Source of the DNA: Rariglobus hedericola
GTDB taxonomy: Bacteria > Verrucomicrobiota > Verrucomicrobiia > Opitutales > Opitutaceae
Reading direction: 5' to 3'
Assembly (NCBI RefSeq): GCF_007559335.1
Contig: NZ_VMBG01000002.1
Location: forward strand, 1,170,501-1,234,500
Length of the DNA stretch: 64,000 nt
This document shows, piece by piece, positions 8,400 to 18,610 of the stretch (the first letter of the stretch is position 1; each line of letters opens with the position of its first letter). The position numbers were made by a program, and so were the translations under genes. The notes under the pieces were generated by a model that saw only the letters and a list, made by a program, of their open reading frames with translations, searched no databases and was not told where the DNA came from.

Positions 8400-9659
8400 A
8401 TGTTCAAAGTAACTCAGTTGATGACTGCCGGTGCGCTCGCGCTCGGCACGATGATTGGCTCAGCCCGTGCCGCGGATACCGTCAAAGTCGGTGTTCTCCA
8501 CTCCCTTTCCGGCACGATGGCGATCAGCGAAACCTCGCTGCGCGACGTGCTGCTGTTTACCTTCGATGAGATCAACGCCAAGGGCGGCGTTCTCGGTAAG
8601 AAAATTGAACCGGTCGTCGTTGATGGTGCCTCCAACTGGCCGCTCTTCGCTGAAAAAGCCAAGCAGCTCCTCGAAGAAGACAAGGTCGCCGTGACCTTCG
8701 GTTGCTGGACCTCGGTTTCCCGCAAGTCCGTTCTTCCCGTTTACGAAAAGAACAACGGTCTCCTTTTCTACCCCGTGCAATACGAGGGCCAGGAAGAGTC
8801 CAAGAATGTGTTCTACACCGCCGAAGCCGTTAATCAGCAGGCCACCCCGGCCATCGATTATCTCCTCGAGCAGGGCTACACCAAGTTCTACCTGATCGGC
8901 ACCGACTACGTTTATCCTCAAACAACCAACCTCGTGCTGCTGGAATATCTCCTCAGCAAGAAGGTCCCCATCGAGAACATCGGTGGCGGTTTCAAGAAGG
9001 ATGAGTCCGGCAAGATCATCTCCGCTGGTAAATACACTCCCTTCGGTCACACCGACTACCAGCAGATCGTTTCCGAAATCAAACAGTTCTCCGCTGGCGG
9101 CAAAACCGCTGTTGTTTCCACGCTGAACGGTGACACCAACGTTCCTTTCTTCAAGGAATACGCTGCTGCCGGCCTCACCGCCGAAATCGCCCCCGTCGTT
9201 TCCTTCTCGATCTCCGAGGACGAATTCCGCGGTCTCCCTGCCAAGCAACTCGTGGGTCAGCTCGGCTGCTGGACCTACTTCCAGTCAATCAAGAGCGACG
9301 CCAACAAGGAATTCGTGAAGAACTTCCAGAAATGGCTCAAGACCACGACCGTCCCTGGCATCGTCAAGGAAGGCCGCGTCACCTGCTCGCCGATGGTGCT
9401 CAGCTACGACGGTGTTTACCTCTGGAAAGCCGCTGTTGAGAAGGCTGGTTCCTTCGATGTCGACGCCGTGCGCGCCGCCCTCCAGTCAGGCCTGTCCTTC
9501 GATGGTCCTGGTGGCAAGGTCACCACCCAGAAGAACATGCATCTCACCAAGAACGTGTTCATCGGTGAAACCACCGCCAAGGGTCAGTTCAAGATCCTCA
9601 AGGAGTTCAAAGATGTTTACGGCGAGCCCTGGCTCCTCGGTAAATTCAAGGCTGAGTAA
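8400..9659 (+). CDS. urtA: Urea ABC transporter, substrate-binding protein
   Basis: Periplasmic urea receptor of the Urt ABC importer. The 419-residue protein has a signal peptide (residues 1-24, ending GSARA|AD) and the UrtA hallmarks: [50 protein letters not shown] and [15 protein letters not shown]. It resembles Leu/Ile/Val-binding proteins but these motifs distinguish the urea/amide group. It is first in urtABCDE. A strong hairpin with a T-run follows, which would let receptor mRNA exceed membrane-component mRNA. Confidence 0.96.
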   Translation: MFKVTQLMTAGALALGTMIGSARAADTVKVGVLHSLSGTMAISETSLRDVLLFTFDEINAKGGVLGKKIEPVVVDGASNWPLFAEKAKQLLEEDKVAVTFGCWTSVSRKSVLPVYEKNNGLLFYPVQYEGQEESKNVFYTAEAVNQQATPAIDYLLEQGYTKFYLIGTDYVYPQTTNLVLLEYLLSKKVPIENIGGGFKKDESGKIISAGKYTPFGHTDYQQIVSEIKQFSAGGKTAVVSTLNGDTNVPFFKEYAAAGLTAEIAPVVSFSISEDEFRGLPAKQLVGQLGCWTYFQSIKSDANKEFVKNFQKWLKTTTVPGIVKEGRVTCSPMVLSYDGVYLWKAAVEKAGSFDVDAVRAALQSGLSFDGPGGKVTTQKNMHLTKNVFIGETTAKGQFKILKEFKDVYGEPWLLGKFKAE

Positions 9660-9722
9660 AATTAGCCAATCGGTTTGTGCCATCAGGCACAGGCCTTGCT
9701 AGCAGTCCCGTTCATACGGGAG

Positions 9723-9756
9723 GAGCGGCTCCTTCACAGGAGCCGCTCTTTTTTTT
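9723..9756 (+). terminator. Intra-operon terminator between urtA and urtB
   Basis: GAGCGGCTCC / GGAGCCGCTC (10 bp, perfect) with loop TTCACA and eight T. It lies between the receptor gene and the permease gene of one operon, so partial termination is likely. Confidence 0.9.
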
Positions 9757-9786
9757 GGCCCGCAGGCCCTCTTATTTATCGATTCC

Positions 9787-11502
9787 GTGCGCACTTACAT
9801 CCGGCTGATTTTCACCACTCTTACGCTCTGGCTTGCTGCCAGCAGCTCTCTCTCGGCCGCAGAACCACGCGCCACGTTGGTGGAGGCGATGCTGGCCGAT
9901 AACGACGCCCGCAAGATCGAGTTGATCACTTCCCTTGCCGGGGAGGTCGATGAATCGATCAAGCCGCTGTTGATCGCATGGCGCGAAGACGGCCTGTATC
10001 TTTATGAACCGTCTGGCGCCACTCCGGTGCCGGTTCAATTGACTGGTGAAAAGGATGCCGATGATGCCCGTGCCGCGGTTCGCGTTGATACCGGTGCTCC
10101 GCTGGTGGATGCCGAGGGCAAACCGGTCCATCTCGTGGCGGGCGATCTCAACGCAGTAGAGCATACGTCCATGCTCCGGCGTGCGATGAAGGGCGTGCTT
10201 GATCTGATCGATATCGGATCTCCCGACGCCAAGAAGCGCCTCCAGGCGATCCAGACTATCGGCTTTGCGCAGGAGACGGATAAGATCCCTGCGTTTCAAA
10301 AACGCCTCGCCATCGAGGAAAATTCAAAAGTGCGCCGTGCGCTGCGCGAAGCCATTGCGGTCACGCAACTCAAGGATCCGAGCGACGCGGTGAAGCTGGC
10401 GGCGGTCAAGGAGCTTAAGGAACTCCATTCGCTTTCCAGCTACGATTTGATCCGCACGGCCATGCGCGAGGCCGACGCGGCAAAATCCACCGAGCTCGCG
10501 ACCGAGGCCAAGGCGGCGCTCGTCGCGATCGACAATCACAAGTCCAACATCAACTTTTTTGGCACTCTTTTCCGGGGACTCAGCTTGGGAAGCATTCTGT
10601 TGATCGTGGCCATCGGCCTCGCGATTACCTTCGGCCTGATGGGTGTCATCAACATGGCGCACGGTGAGATGATCGCGATCGGTGCCTACACCACTTACCT
10701 CGTCGAAAATATTTTTGGCGCCGGTATCACGATTCCATTTTTCGGATTCAGCCTCGCGATACCGGGCATGAATACGACGGGGGCTTTTTATCAGACCTAC
10801 TTTCTGTTCGCGCTGCCGTTGAGTTTTCTGACGGCCGCGGTGGTCGGGATCGGCCTTGAACGCAGCATCATTCGTTTTCTTTACCGCCGCCCGCTGGAAA
10901 GCTTGCTCGCAACATGGGGTGTTTCGCTCCTGCTCCAGCAAGGTCTCAAGCTTATGTTTGGCTCGAATAATGTGCAGGTCAGCAGCCCGAGCTACTTGAG
11001 CGGCAACTGGACTGTTAACGATATTATCTTCGGCTGGAATCGCGTGTTCGTGATCGGTTTCGCCGGACTGATCGTATTCGGCGTGTGGTTGATTCTCACC
11101 AAGACGCCCCTAGGTTTGCTGATCCGTTCGGTGATGCAGAACCGCGGTATGGCTTCCTGTATGGGCGTGCGCACAGAACGTGTGAACATGCTTACCTTCG
11201 GTCTGGGCAGTGGTCTCGCCGGCCTCGCCGGAGCGTTCATCAGCCAGATTGGCAACGTCGGTCCATCGCTTGGCCAGAACTACATCGTCGACTGTTTTAT
11301 GACGGTCGTGGTGGGCGGCGTGGGCAATCTCGCCGGCACGATCTATAGCGCGCTTGGCATCGGTCTGGTCGATCAGTCGTTGCAGCAGATTTTGCTCAAT
11401 CCCGTGCTCGGCAAGATTCTCGTGCTCGTGGCGATCATTCTGTTCCTGCAATGGCGTCCATCGGGTCTGTTTGTGACCCGAAGCCGCAATCTCGACGATT
11501 GA
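9787..11502 (+). CDS. urtB: Urea ABC transporter, permease UrtB
   Basis: Inner-membrane permease of the urea importer. The 571-residue protein has two parts: a signal-like N-terminus plus a soluble region (about 25-260) and a LivH-type permease (about 265-565) with the landmark VINMAHGEMIAIGAYTTYLVE. The long N-terminal extension is normal for UrtB and separates it from LivH. The start is GTG at 9787, which leaves the hydrophobic leader RTYIRLIFTTLTLWLAASSS intact. Continues the operon after the terminator-like hairpin. Confidence 0.95.
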   Translation: MRTYIRLIFTTLTLWLAASSSLSAAEPRATLVEAMLADNDARKIELITSLAGEVDESIKPLLIAWREDGLYLYEPSGATPVPVQLTGEKDADDARAAVRVDTGAPLVDAEGKPVHLVAGDLNAVEHTSMLRRAMKGVLDLIDIGSPDAKKRLQAIQTIGFAQETDKIPAFQKRLAIEENSKVRRALREAIAVTQLKDPSDAVKLAAVKELKELHSLSSYDLIRTAMREADAAKSTELATEAKAALVAIDNHKSNINFFGTLFRGLSLGSILLIVAIGLAITFGLMGVINMAHGEMIAIGAYTTYLVENIFGAGITIPFFGFSLAIPGMNTTGAFYQTYFLFALPLSFLTAAVVGIGLERSIIRFLYRRPLESLLATWGVSLLLQQGLKLMFGSNNVQVSSPSYLSGNWTVNDIIFGWNRVFVIGFAGLIVFGVWLILTKTPLGLLIRSVMQNRGMASCMGVRTERVNMLTFGLGSGLAGLAGAFISQIGNVGPSLGQNYIVDCFMTVVVGGVGNLAGTIYSALGIGLVDQSLQQILLNPVLGKILVLVAIILFLQWRPSGLFVTRSRNLDD

Positions 11503-11567
11503 TCACGCCAGTCCGCAACCCGCCTGTATTTCGACCATCGACTTCCGTTTAGCGCTTCCTCTTTCGC

Positions 11568-12728
11568 ATGCCTTCACTTTCCACCCGCCACAAAATCGAG
11601 CTGATCGCCGTCGGCGTGATCGCGTTGTTTTTCATCGTGATCTTCCCGCTGCTCAATGCCCACGGCATGGTCAGCAACTTCACGATTAATCTTTGGGGCA
11701 AATACCTCTGCTACGCGCTCCTCGCGATCTCAGTCGATTTGCTCTGGGGTTACACCGGCCTGCTCAGTCTTGGCCAGGCGCTCTTCTTCAGTTTGGGCGG
11801 TTACATGATGGGCATGTATCTCATGCGCATGATCGGTGAGCTCGGCCAATACAAGAAACCGATTCCCGACTTCCTCGTGTTCCTCGGTTGGACGGATCTC
11901 CCGAAATTTTGGGTTCCGTTTTCGAGTTTCCCTTTTGCCGCCGCGATGATCCTGCTCCTGCCGGGCCTTCTGGCTTTGGTGTTTGGTTTCCTCGCTTTCC
12001 GGTCGCGAGTGAAGGGCGTTTATTTCTCCATTCTTACGCAGGCTCTCACGTATGGCGCGTCGCTGATGTTTTTCCGCAACGACATGCTGATGGGCGGCAA
12101 CAACGGCTTCACGGATTTCAAGTTTATCCTCGGCTATGATCTGCGCGATGCCGTCACGCAACGCGGTCTGTTTATTGCCACGGCGGTGGTGCTGCTGATC
12201 GTTTATGTCGGACTTCGCGTGCTCAGCTACACGAAGTTCGGCTTGGTTCAGAAGGCCATCCGCGACGGAGAAAATCGTGTGCTCTTCAGCGGCTATGCGA
12301 CTGCGCATTTTAAACTCTTTATTTTCCTCATCGCCGCTCTGATCGCTTCCATTGGCGGTGCGCTTTACGTTCCGCAGGTTGGCATCATCAACCCGTCCGA
12401 GATGACGCCGGACAAGTCCCTTGAAGCCGTCGTCTGGTGCGCGGTGGGCGGACGAGCCACGCTGATCGGTCCGATCATCGGCGCTATTGGTGTCAACTCG
12501 CTGAAGAGCTGGGCCTCCCGCGCGGCCCCCGACTACTGGCTCGTTATCCTTGGCGGTATGTTTGTCATCGTCGTGCTTTTGTTGCCCGGCGGCATCGTGA
12601 GCATTCCCGCACGCCTCAAGGCACTCTGGCAGCGGTTCAATAAAAAGCCTGCGGAGCCCGAACCGCCTAAACCTGCCGCTCCTCCGCAAGAACCCAACGT
12701 GACACCCGCTTCCACTCCATCCCTCTGA
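11568..12728 (+). CDS. urtC: Urea ABC transporter, permease UrtC
   Basis: Second, LivM-type permease subunit. The 386-residue protein is mostly hydrophobic. It contains [20 protein letters not shown] and the cytoplasmic loop that contacts the ATPase ([17 protein letters not shown]). The last 25 or so residues are a Pro/Ala-rich tail ([14 protein letters not shown]) of no clear function. Six bases separate its stop from urtD. Confidence 0.95.
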   Translation: MPSLSTRHKIELIAVGVIALFFIVIFPLLNAHGMVSNFTINLWGKYLCYALLAISVDLLWGYTGLLSLGQALFFSLGGYMMGMYLMRMIGELGQYKKPIPDFLVFLGWTDLPKFWVPFSSFPFAAAMILLLPGLLALVFGFLAFRSRVKGVYFSILTQALTYGASLMFFRNDMLMGGNNGFTDFKFILGYDLRDAVTQRGLFIATAVVLLIVYVGLRVLSYTKFGLVQKAIRDGENRVLFSGYATAHFKLFIFLIAALIASIGGALYVPQVGIINPSEMTPDKSLEAVVWCAVGGRATLIGPIIGAIGVNSLKSWASRAAPDYWLVILGGMFVIVVLLLPGGIVSIPARLKALWQRFNKKPAEPEPPKPAAPPQEPNVTPASTPSL

Positions 12729-12734
12729 TACGCC

Positions 12735-13505
12735 ATGACCCAGCCTAAATACATGCTTACGGTCGAGGGCGTCTCGAAGACCTACGACGGTTTCAAGGCC
12801 ATCACCGACCTGAATTTCTATCTCTTCGAAGGTGAACTGCGCACCGTCATCGGTCCGAACGGTGCCGGTAAATCCACCTTCTTCGATCTCATCACCGGTC
12901 GCGCCAAACCCGACAAGGGCAAGATCGAGTTCGGCATGAACACCGACCTCACCAAGATGAACGAATACGAGATCAACCGTCTCGGTATCGGCCGCAAGTT
13001 CCAGACGCCCTCGGTTTTCACCGAGCACACGGTTTATAACAACATCGTGCTCTCACTCGTCGGCTCGCGCGGCGTGTTCGCATCTATCTTCAAGCGCCTT
13101 TCCTCCACCGAGCGCGATCGTATCGACGAATTGCTCAAGTTGGTCCGTCTTGATACCAAGCGTGATTGGAAAGCCGGTATGCTGGCCCACGGAGAGAAGC
13201 AGTGGCTCGAGATCGGCATGCTCCTCGCCCAAGAGCCCAAGATTCTCTTGGTGGACGAACCCGCGGCGGGCATGACCGACGAGGAGACGCATCGCACCGG
13301 CGAACTCCTCATTTCGCTCGCCGGCAAGCACAGCATTGTCGTCATCGAGCATGACATGACTTTTGTTAAGCAGATCGCCCGTGACGGCCAGGTCACGGTC
13401 CTTCATCAAGGTAGTGTCTTGTGCGAAGGAAAATTCGATGCTGTTCAATCCAATCCGAAAGTCCGCGAAGTCTATCTCGGCCGCGGAAAAAGCGGCGGAA
13501 AATAA
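12735..13505 (+). CDS. urtD: Urea ABC transporter, ATPase UrtD
   Basis: LivG-type ATP-binding subunit of the urea importer. The 256-residue protein has Walker A GPNGAGKST, the UrtD-type signature HGEKQWLEIGMLLAQ in place of a canonical LSGGQ, and Walker B ILLVDEPAAGMTDEE. KFQTPSVFTEHTVYNNI is typical of UrtD. It would pair with UrtE as a heterodimeric motor. Twelve bases separate it from urtE. Confidence 0.95.
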   Translation: MTQPKYMLTVEGVSKTYDGFKAITDLNFYLFEGELRTVIGPNGAGKSTFFDLITGRAKPDKGKIEFGMNTDLTKMNEYEINRLGIGRKFQTPSVFTEHTVYNNIVLSLVGSRGVFASIFKRLSSTERDRIDELLKLVRLDTKRDWKAGMLAHGEKQWLEIGMLLAQEPKILLVDEPAAGMTDEETHRTGELLISLAGKHSIVVIEHDMTFVKQIARDGQVTVLHQGSVLCEGKFDAVQSNPKVREVYLGRGKSGGK

Positions 13506-13517
13506 TACGCGCTCCCC

Positions 13518-14276
13518 ATGACCACGGAACCCGTTTCACTCACTTCTCCCAGCGCCATCACGACGCCTCCCTTGCTTCAGGTCACCAATGTCGAGACCGA
13601 CATCGGTGGCTCGCGCATCCTTCGCGGGGTGAGCCTGGAGGTGCGCGCCGGCGAACTCGTCGCCCTGATGGGGCGCAATGGTGTCGGCAAGACGACCACG
13701 CTGCGTTCCATCACCGGCGTGCGCGGCATCCGCGCCGGCACCATCACACTTGATGGCAAACGCATCGACAAACTCTCCATCGATGCCCGCGCCCGGGCCG
13801 GCATCGGTTATGTCCCGCAAGGCCGTGATATTTTCCCGCACCTGACGATTGAGGAAAACCTTCGGGTCGGCCTGGTCGTCCACGGACGCAAGGGCACGGA
13901 GGCGAAGGATGCGCTTGAGCGGGTATTCACGCTATTCCCTGTCCTCAAGGAGATGCTGTCCCGCAAGGGCGGCGTGCTTTCCGGCGGACAACAGCAACAG
14001 CTTGCCATTGGTCGCGCGCTCCTGACCAAGCCGAAGCTCCTCATTTTGGATGAGCCGACCGAAGGCATCCAGCCGTCGATCATCGACCTGATCGGCGACA
14101 CGTTAAAAAAGCTCAAGAACGAGGGCGAACTCTCCATTCTCCTCGTCGAGCAATACGTGGATTTTTGCCGTGAGATATCCGACCGCTTTTACGCGATGGA
14201 TCGCGGTGCGGTGACGATTTCAGGCCCGATTTCCGCACTCACCGACGAAGTCGTTAAAGAGCACTTGCAGGTGTAA
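13518..14276 (+). CDS. urtE: Urea ABC transporter, ATPase UrtE
   Basis: LivF-type ATP-binding subunit, 252 residues. Walker [10 protein letters not shown], signature [16 protein letters not shown], Walker [36 protein letters not shown] fits UrtE. The N-terminus has a 15-residue Ser/Thr/Pro-rich extension before the core domain. It is the last transporter gene; ureA begins 59 bp later, so transport and hydrolysis could be one transcript. Confidence 0.95.
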   Translation: MTTEPVSLTSPSAITTPPLLQVTNVETDIGGSRILRGVSLEVRAGELVALMGRNGVGKTTTLRSITGVRGIRAGTITLDGKRIDKLSIDARARAGIGYVPQGRDIFPHLTIEENLRVGLVVHGRKGTEAKDALERVFTLFPVLKEMLSRKGGVLSGGQQQQLAIGRALLTKPKLLILDEPTEGIQPSIIDLIGDTLKKLKNEGELSILLVEQYVDFCREISDRFYAMDRGAVTISGPISALTDEVVKEHLQV

Positions 14277-14294
14277 GACTTGATCTGCCGGATT

Positions 14295-14329
14295 GTAGCT
14301 CTGGACTCTCTGCTCTTAGCTCTCAGCTC
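14295..14329. repeat. Five tandem heptamers upstream of ureA
   Basis: Read on the minus strand this stretch is five in-register 7-bp units: GAGCTGA, GAGCTAA, GAGCAGA, GAGTCCA, GAGCTAC. It ends 6 bp before the ureA start codon, in place of a visible Shine-Dalgarno sequence. No complementary second arm was found nearby. Confidence 0.6.
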
Positions 14330-14335
14330 GTCACT

Positions 14336-14638
14336 ATGCACCTGACTCCCCGCGAACGCGAAAAGCTCCTCATCGTTACTGCCTCCGACCTGGCCCGACG
14401 TCGTCAGGCCCGCGGGCTGAAGCTCAACTATCCCGAGTCCATCGCCATCATCTCCTACGAGATCATGGAAGGGGCGCGTGACGGAAAAACCGTCGCCGAG
14501 CTCATGAGTTTCGGCACCACGCTGCTCACGCGCGACCAAGTCATGGAAGGCGTGCCCGAGATGATCCATGATGTGCAGGTCGAGGCCACGTTCCCCGACG
14601 GCACCAAACTCGTCACCGTTCACAATCCCATCCGCTGA
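14336..14638 (+). CDS. ureA: Urease gamma subunit
   Basis: Smallest structural subunit of the nickel urease. The 100-residue length is the family standard, starting [23 protein letters not shown] and containing [21 protein letters not shown]. It precedes ureB by 3 bp. The upstream region is a heptamer repeat, so the translation signal is not obvious. Confidence 0.97.
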   Translation: MHLTPREREKLLIVTASDLARRRQARGLKLNYPESIAIISYEIMEGARDGKTVAELMSFGTTLLTRDQVMEGVPEMIHDVQVEATFPDGTKLVTVHNPIR

Positions 14639-14641
14639 GCC

Positions 14642-14953
14642 ATGATCCCCGGTGAAATCATCACGGCGCCCGACGCCCCTGCGCTCGACGCCAACCTCGA
14701 TCTCGAAACCAAGATCATTCAGGTCGCCAACACCGGCGATCGTCCGATTCAGGTCGGTTCGCATTATCACTTTTACGAGTCCAATGCGGGCCTGCGTTTC
14801 GATCGCGAGGCGACTCGTGGCTTTCGCTTGAACATTCCCGCCGGCACCGCCGTGCGCTTTGAGGCTGGCGATACCAAGCAAGTCGAACTCGTTGCGCTCA
14901 CCGGCCTCCGCGAGGTCTGGGGACTCAACGCCAAGATCAACGGCAAACTCTGA
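14642..14953 (+). CDS. ureB: Urease beta subunit
   Basis: 103-residue structural subunit, starting [20 protein letters not shown] and containing [18 protein letters not shown], the conserved beta-subunit core. Separate from UreA as in most bacteria; Helicobacter-type fusion is absent. The ureC start follows after 19 bp. Confidence 0.97.
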   Translation: MIPGEIITAPDAPALDANLDLETKIIQVANTGDRPIQVGSHYHFYESNAGLRFDREATRGFRLNIPAGTAVRFEAGDTKQVELVALTGLREVWGLNAKINGKL

Positions 14954-14972
14954 TCTACTGCTCACATTCCCC

Positions 14973-16739
14973 ATGCCTCTTAAGCTTACCCGCCGCCAAT
15001 ATGCCGAGATGTTCGGCCCCACCGTCGGTGACCAAGTCCGCCTTGCTGACACCGAGCTCTTCATCCAAGTGGAACGCGACCTCATTGCCGAGGGCGGCGG
15101 TTATGGTAACGAAATCAAGTTCGGCGGCGGCAAGGTGCTGCGTGACGGCATGGGACAGTCGCCCACCGCCACCGATGCAGAATCGCTCGATCTGGTGATC
15201 ACCAACGCGCTGATCCTTGATGCGAAGCTCGGCATCATCAAAGCCGACATCGGTATCAAGCACGGTCTCATCGTGGGTATCGGGCATGCCGGTAATCCCG
15301 GTATTCAGCGTGGCATCGGTTCGGTTTATCCCGATCCGAAGACGGGCAAAAAAAATCCGATGATCGTCGGTGCCGGCACCGAGGTATTGGCGGCCGAAGG
15401 CAACATCATCACGGCGGGCGGCATCGATACGCACATTCATTTTATCTGCCCTCAACAGATCGACGAAGCGATCAGCTCAGGCGTCACCACCATGATCGGC
15501 GGTGGCACCGGCCCCGCTCACGGCACGCTCGCCACGACCTGCACGCCGGGACGTTGGAATCTCCATCGCATGCTCGAAGCCGCCGAGGCTTATCCGATGA
15601 ATCTCGGCTTCCTCGGCAAGGGGAACTGCGGCACCGCCCAACCGCTCCGCGATCAAGTCCTCGCCGGCGCCATCGGTCTCAAGCTCCACGAAGACTGGGG
15701 CACCACGCCTGCTGCCATTGATACGTGCCTCGGTGTTGCCGAGGAGTTTGATGTGCAGGTCGCCATCCATACCGATACGCTCAACGAAGCCGGTTTTGTC
15801 GAGGACACGCTGGCCGCCTTCAAGGGCCGTGCGATTCACACTTACCATTCCGAAGGCGCGGGCGGCGGGCACGCTCCCGATATCATTCGCGTATGTGGCG
15901 AGGCCAATGTCCTCCCGTCTTCGACCAACCCGACGCGTCCGTTCACGGTTAACACCATTGATGAGCATCTCGACATGCTGATGGTGTGCCATCACCTCGA
16001 TCCGAAGATTCCCGAGGACGTGTCGTTCGCCGAGTCGCGCATCCGTCCCGAGACGATTGCCGCCGAGGATCGTCTGCACGACATCGGTGCGATCTCGATG
16101 ATGTCGTCCGATTCACAGGCGATGGGCCGCATCGGTGAAGTCATCTGCCGAACCTGGCAGACGGCGCACAAGATGAAGATGCAGTTCGGCCCGCTCACGC
16201 ATCCTTCGCATCCGGCCGCGGACAACTATCGCGCGCTGCGTTACGTGGCCAAATACACGATCAACCCGGCGATCACGCACGGCATGGGGCACATCATCGG
16301 CTCGGTGGAAGTCGGCAAGCTGGCGGATCTCGTGCTGTTTAAGCCTGCGCTCTTCGGCGTGAAACCCGAGCTGATTCTCAAGGGCGGGTTCATTGCGTGG
16401 GCGAACATGGGTGATCCCAATGCGTCGATTCCCACCCCGCAGCCGATGTTCTATCGTCCGATGTTTGGCGCAACCGCGCGTGGGGTTGCTTCGACCAGCC
16501 TGACCTTTGTTTCGGAAGCGGGTTTGCGCGACGGTGGGCTGCAGGAGCTCGGCCTCAAACGCCGTCTCGAAGCGGTGAAGAGCTGCCGCAGCGTGCGCAA
16601 GACCGACATGGTTCACAACGATGCCATGCCGAAGATCGTGGTCGATCCGGAGACCTATCACGTCACCGCCGACGGCGTGCACCTGACCTGCGAGCCGGCA
16701 AAAGTGCTGCCGATGGCCCAACGGTATTTCCTATTTTAA
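14973..16739 (+). CDS. ureC: Urease alpha (catalytic) subunit
   Basis: Nickel-dependent hydrolysis of urea to ammonia and carbamate. I chose the ATG at 14973 ([20 protein letters not shown], canonical); longer in-frame starts overlap ureB and have no family support. All active-site residues are visible: His154 and His156 (DTHIHFICP), carbamylated Lys237 (GLKLHEDWG), His266, His292, Cys339-His340 of the flap and Asp380. The protein is 588 residues against about 570 usually; the excess lies near residues 111-130 ([18 protein letters not shown]), before the conserved GTEVLAAEG. Confidence 0.98.
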   Translation: MPLKLTRRQYAEMFGPTVGDQVRLADTELFIQVERDLIAEGGGYGNEIKFGGGKVLRDGMGQSPTATDAESLDLVITNALILDAKLGIIKADIGIKHGLIVGIGHAGNPGIQRGIGSVYPDPKTGKKNPMIVGAGTEVLAAEGNIITAGGIDTHIHFICPQQIDEAISSGVTTMIGGGTGPAHGTLATTCTPGRWNLHRMLEAAEAYPMNLGFLGKGNCGTAQPLRDQVLAGAIGLKLHEDWGTTPAAIDTCLGVAEEFDVQVAIHTDTLNEAGFVEDTLAAFKGRAIHTYHSEGAGGGHAPDIIRVCGEANVLPSSTNPTRPFTVNTIDEHLDMLMVCHHLDPKIPEDVSFAESRIRPETIAAEDRLHDIGAISMMSSDSQAMGRIGEVICRTWQTAHKMKMQFGPLTHPSHPAADNYRALRYVAKYTINPAITHGMGHIIGSVEVGKLADLVLFKPALFGVKPELILKGGFIAWANMGDPNASIPTPQPMFYRPMFGATARGVASTSLTFVSEAGLRDGGLQELGLKRRLEAVKSCRSVRKTDMVHNDAMPKIVVDPETYHVTADGVHLTCEPAKVLPMAQRYFLF

Positions 16740-16748
16740 TCGGCTTGT

Positions 16749-16806
16749 TGCAGGAGTGGCTTTACGGCGCGATGTTTCTGAACCGCGGCGTAAAGCCGCT
16801 CCTGCA
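16749..16806. repeat. REP-like palindrome between ureC and ureE
   Basis: 23-bp arms at 16749-16771 and 16784-16806, based on TGCAGGAGYGGCTTTACG, with two mismatches and a 12-bp loop. No T-run follows, so it is unlikely to be a simple terminator. The sequence style is that of dispersed extragenic palindromes. Confidence 0.7.
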
Positions 16807-16820
16807 CCGCGAACTTCGTC

Positions 16821-17291
16821 ATGATTTTGGTCTCAGCTCCCGTAATGTCTCCGGCGCTCGCGCTCCCCGTGGTGGAGCTGCGTGCCGAGCGGCGCACGTT
16901 GATGAAACGCCTGTGGCGAGGTGTGGCGGCGGACGGGACGGAATTCGGTTTCGAACTGGCTTCACCGCTCAAGCATGGAGACACGTTTTTTCAATCAGAC
17001 ACCGTGCGTTACGTGGCCGTGCAGGAATCGGAGCCCGTGCTGGAGATTCTGATGGGCGAACTGCCGGCCTCGGCAACAGCGGGAATCGGCTGGGCGGTGG
17101 GGAACTTGCACCTGGAGTTTTCATCCGAGGCGACGCGGTTACTCACGCCGGACGAACCGGCCGCCCGTCAGTTGTTCGCGCGGATTCAAATCGATTATAC
17201 GCCGACTACCGCGGTATTTCGCCCGGGCCGGTTTAAACGCAGTGTCAGCACACCTCTCGTCGATGAGCTCGGCCCCAGTCACAAGCACTGA
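16821..17291 (+). CDS. ureE: Urease accessory protein UreE-like
   Basis: Nickel-delivery metallochaperone for urease maturation. The 156-residue protein has the UreE layout: an N-terminal peptide-binding-like domain (about 15-80), then the metal-binding domain around AVGNLHLEF, which corresponds to the GNRH motif. The distal metal-binding HDH segment and the long His-rich tail of Klebsiella UreE are absent; only SHKH remains at the end. The position between ureC and ureF supports the call. An alternative start is ATG 16845. It overlaps ureF by 29 bp. Confidence 0.82.
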   Translation: MILVSAPVMSPALALPVVELRAERRTLMKRLWRGVAADGTEFGFELASPLKHGDTFFQSDTVRYVAVQESEPVLEILMGELPASATAGIGWAVGNLHLEFSSEATRLLTPDEPAARQLFARIQIDYTPTTAVFRPGRFKRSVSTPLVDELGPSHKH

Positions 17292-17982
17292 CGCACGCTG
17301 GCTGGTCGGCCTCTTGCAGGCGGGTGATTCCTATTACCCGACGGGTGCTTACGCGCATTCGTTTGGGCTGGAAGGATTGGTTCAGTCCGGCGTGGTGCGC
17401 GATCGGACAACGCTGCGGGAGTTTGTCTTTTTATCGGTGCTGCCAAATCTGCGACAGGCCGAGTTGCCGCTCGCCGCACAGGCGTATGCGGCATTTGAGC
17501 CGACGGCTCCGGACTGGGCGAAGGTGGGTGAACTCTGTGTGCTGGCCCATGCGTTGAAGAGTGCGAAGGAAGCGCGCACTGCGACCGAGAATATCGGGCG
17601 TCAGCGGGCCGAACTCACCTCGACGCTTCATGCGCATCCTTTGGCGCAGGAGTATCTGAAACGTGCGGCCGAGGCCGGATGGCCGTTTTCATCGGCGATT
17701 TCAGCCGCTTTGGAGGGACGCGTGTTGGGCGCTCCATTGGAAGCGGTGCTGGTGGGAGTGATGTATTCATCGGTCGCCGGTCTGCTGGCGGCGTCGATGA
17801 AGGTGCTGCGTATCGGTCAGAATGCCACGCAGACACTGCTCACCGAGGCGCTGTCGCAGGCGCCCGCTTTGATTGATGCAGCCTCGGTCGTGCCGATGGA
17901 TGAGATCGGTTGGTTTAACCCGTGGCTCGATATCGCGGCGGCTCGCCATGAGACCGCGGATGGCCGCATGTTTATTTCTTAA
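17263..17982 (+). CDS. ureF: Urease accessory protein UreF
   Basis: Scaffold of the UreDFG maturation complex that gates nickel transfer. The 239-residue protein contains [19 protein letters not shown], the diagnostic N-terminal motif. The rest is helical. The start is uncertain: ATG 17263 or GTG 17242, seven residues earlier, both overlapping the end of ureE. Four bases separate it from ureG. Confidence 0.93.
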   Translation: MSSAPVTSTDARWLVGLLQAGDSYYPTGAYAHSFGLEGLVQSGVVRDRTTLREFVFLSVLPNLRQAELPLAAQAYAAFEPTAPDWAKVGELCVLAHALKSAKEARTATENIGRQRAELTSTLHAHPLAQEYLKRAAEAGWPFSSAISAALEGRVLGAPLEAVLVGVMYSSVAGLLAASMKVLRIGQNATQTLLTEALSQAPALIDAASVVPMDEIGWFNPWLDIAAARHETADGRMFIS

Positions 17983-17986
17983 AACT

Positions 17987-18610
17987 ATGTCTTCTCGTGC
18001 TCCTCGTATCGGCATTGGTGGTCCGGTTGGTTCCGGCAAGACGATGCTCTGTCTCAAGCTCTGCCAGCAGTTGCGCCTGCGTTACTCGATGGCGGTCGTG
18101 ACCAACGATATCTACTGCTCCGAAGATGCGCAGTTTCTCGTTCAACACAGCGCGCTGCCGGCGGAACGCATCGCGGGTGTAGAGACGGGCGGGTGTCCGC
18201 ACACGGCGATCCGTGATGACACGACGATGAACGAGCAGGCGTGCCGTGCGCTGGAGACGAAATTTCCCGACCTCGATCTCGTGCTGGTGGAGAGTGGCGG
18301 CGACAATCTCACGGCGACGTTTTCGCCGGAGCTGGTCGATCAATTCATCTACGTGATCGACGTGGCCGAGGGAGATAAAATCCCTCGCAAGGGTGGCCCG
18401 GCCATCCGGCACAGCGATCTGCTCATTATCAACAAAATCGATCTGGCTCCGCTAGTCGGCGCGGATCTCGGCGTGATGGACCGCGACTCCAAGATTCAGC
18501 GTGGGGCGAAGCCGTTTTTGTTTTGTGATCTGAAGCGTGAGCATAATCTCGACGCCGTCATCGCATGGATCGAGCGCGAGGTGTTGTTTGCACGTAAAGC
18601 GAAAGCCTGA
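17987..18610 (+). CDS. ureG: Urease accessory GTPase UreG
   Basis: GTPase that powers nickel insertion into urease. I chose ATG 17987, which gives [19 protein letters not shown], the expected N-terminus with the P-loop GPVGSGKT; longer frames overlap ureF. The 207-residue length is standard. [12 protein letters not shown], the Cys-Pro-His nickel-binding motif, and the guanine-specificity motif NKID ([15 protein letters not shown]) are visible. The stop shares one base with the ureD start (TGATG). Confidence 0.97.
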   Translation: MSSRAPRIGIGGPVGSGKTMLCLKLCQQLRLRYSMAVVTNDIYCSEDAQFLVQHSALPAERIAGVETGGCPHTAIRDDTTMNEQACRALETKFPDLDLVLVESGGDNLTATFSPELVDQFIYVIDVAEGDKIPRKGGPAIRHSDLLIINKIDLAPLVGADLGVMDRDSKIQRGAKPFLFCDLKREHNLDAVIAWIEREVLFARKAKA

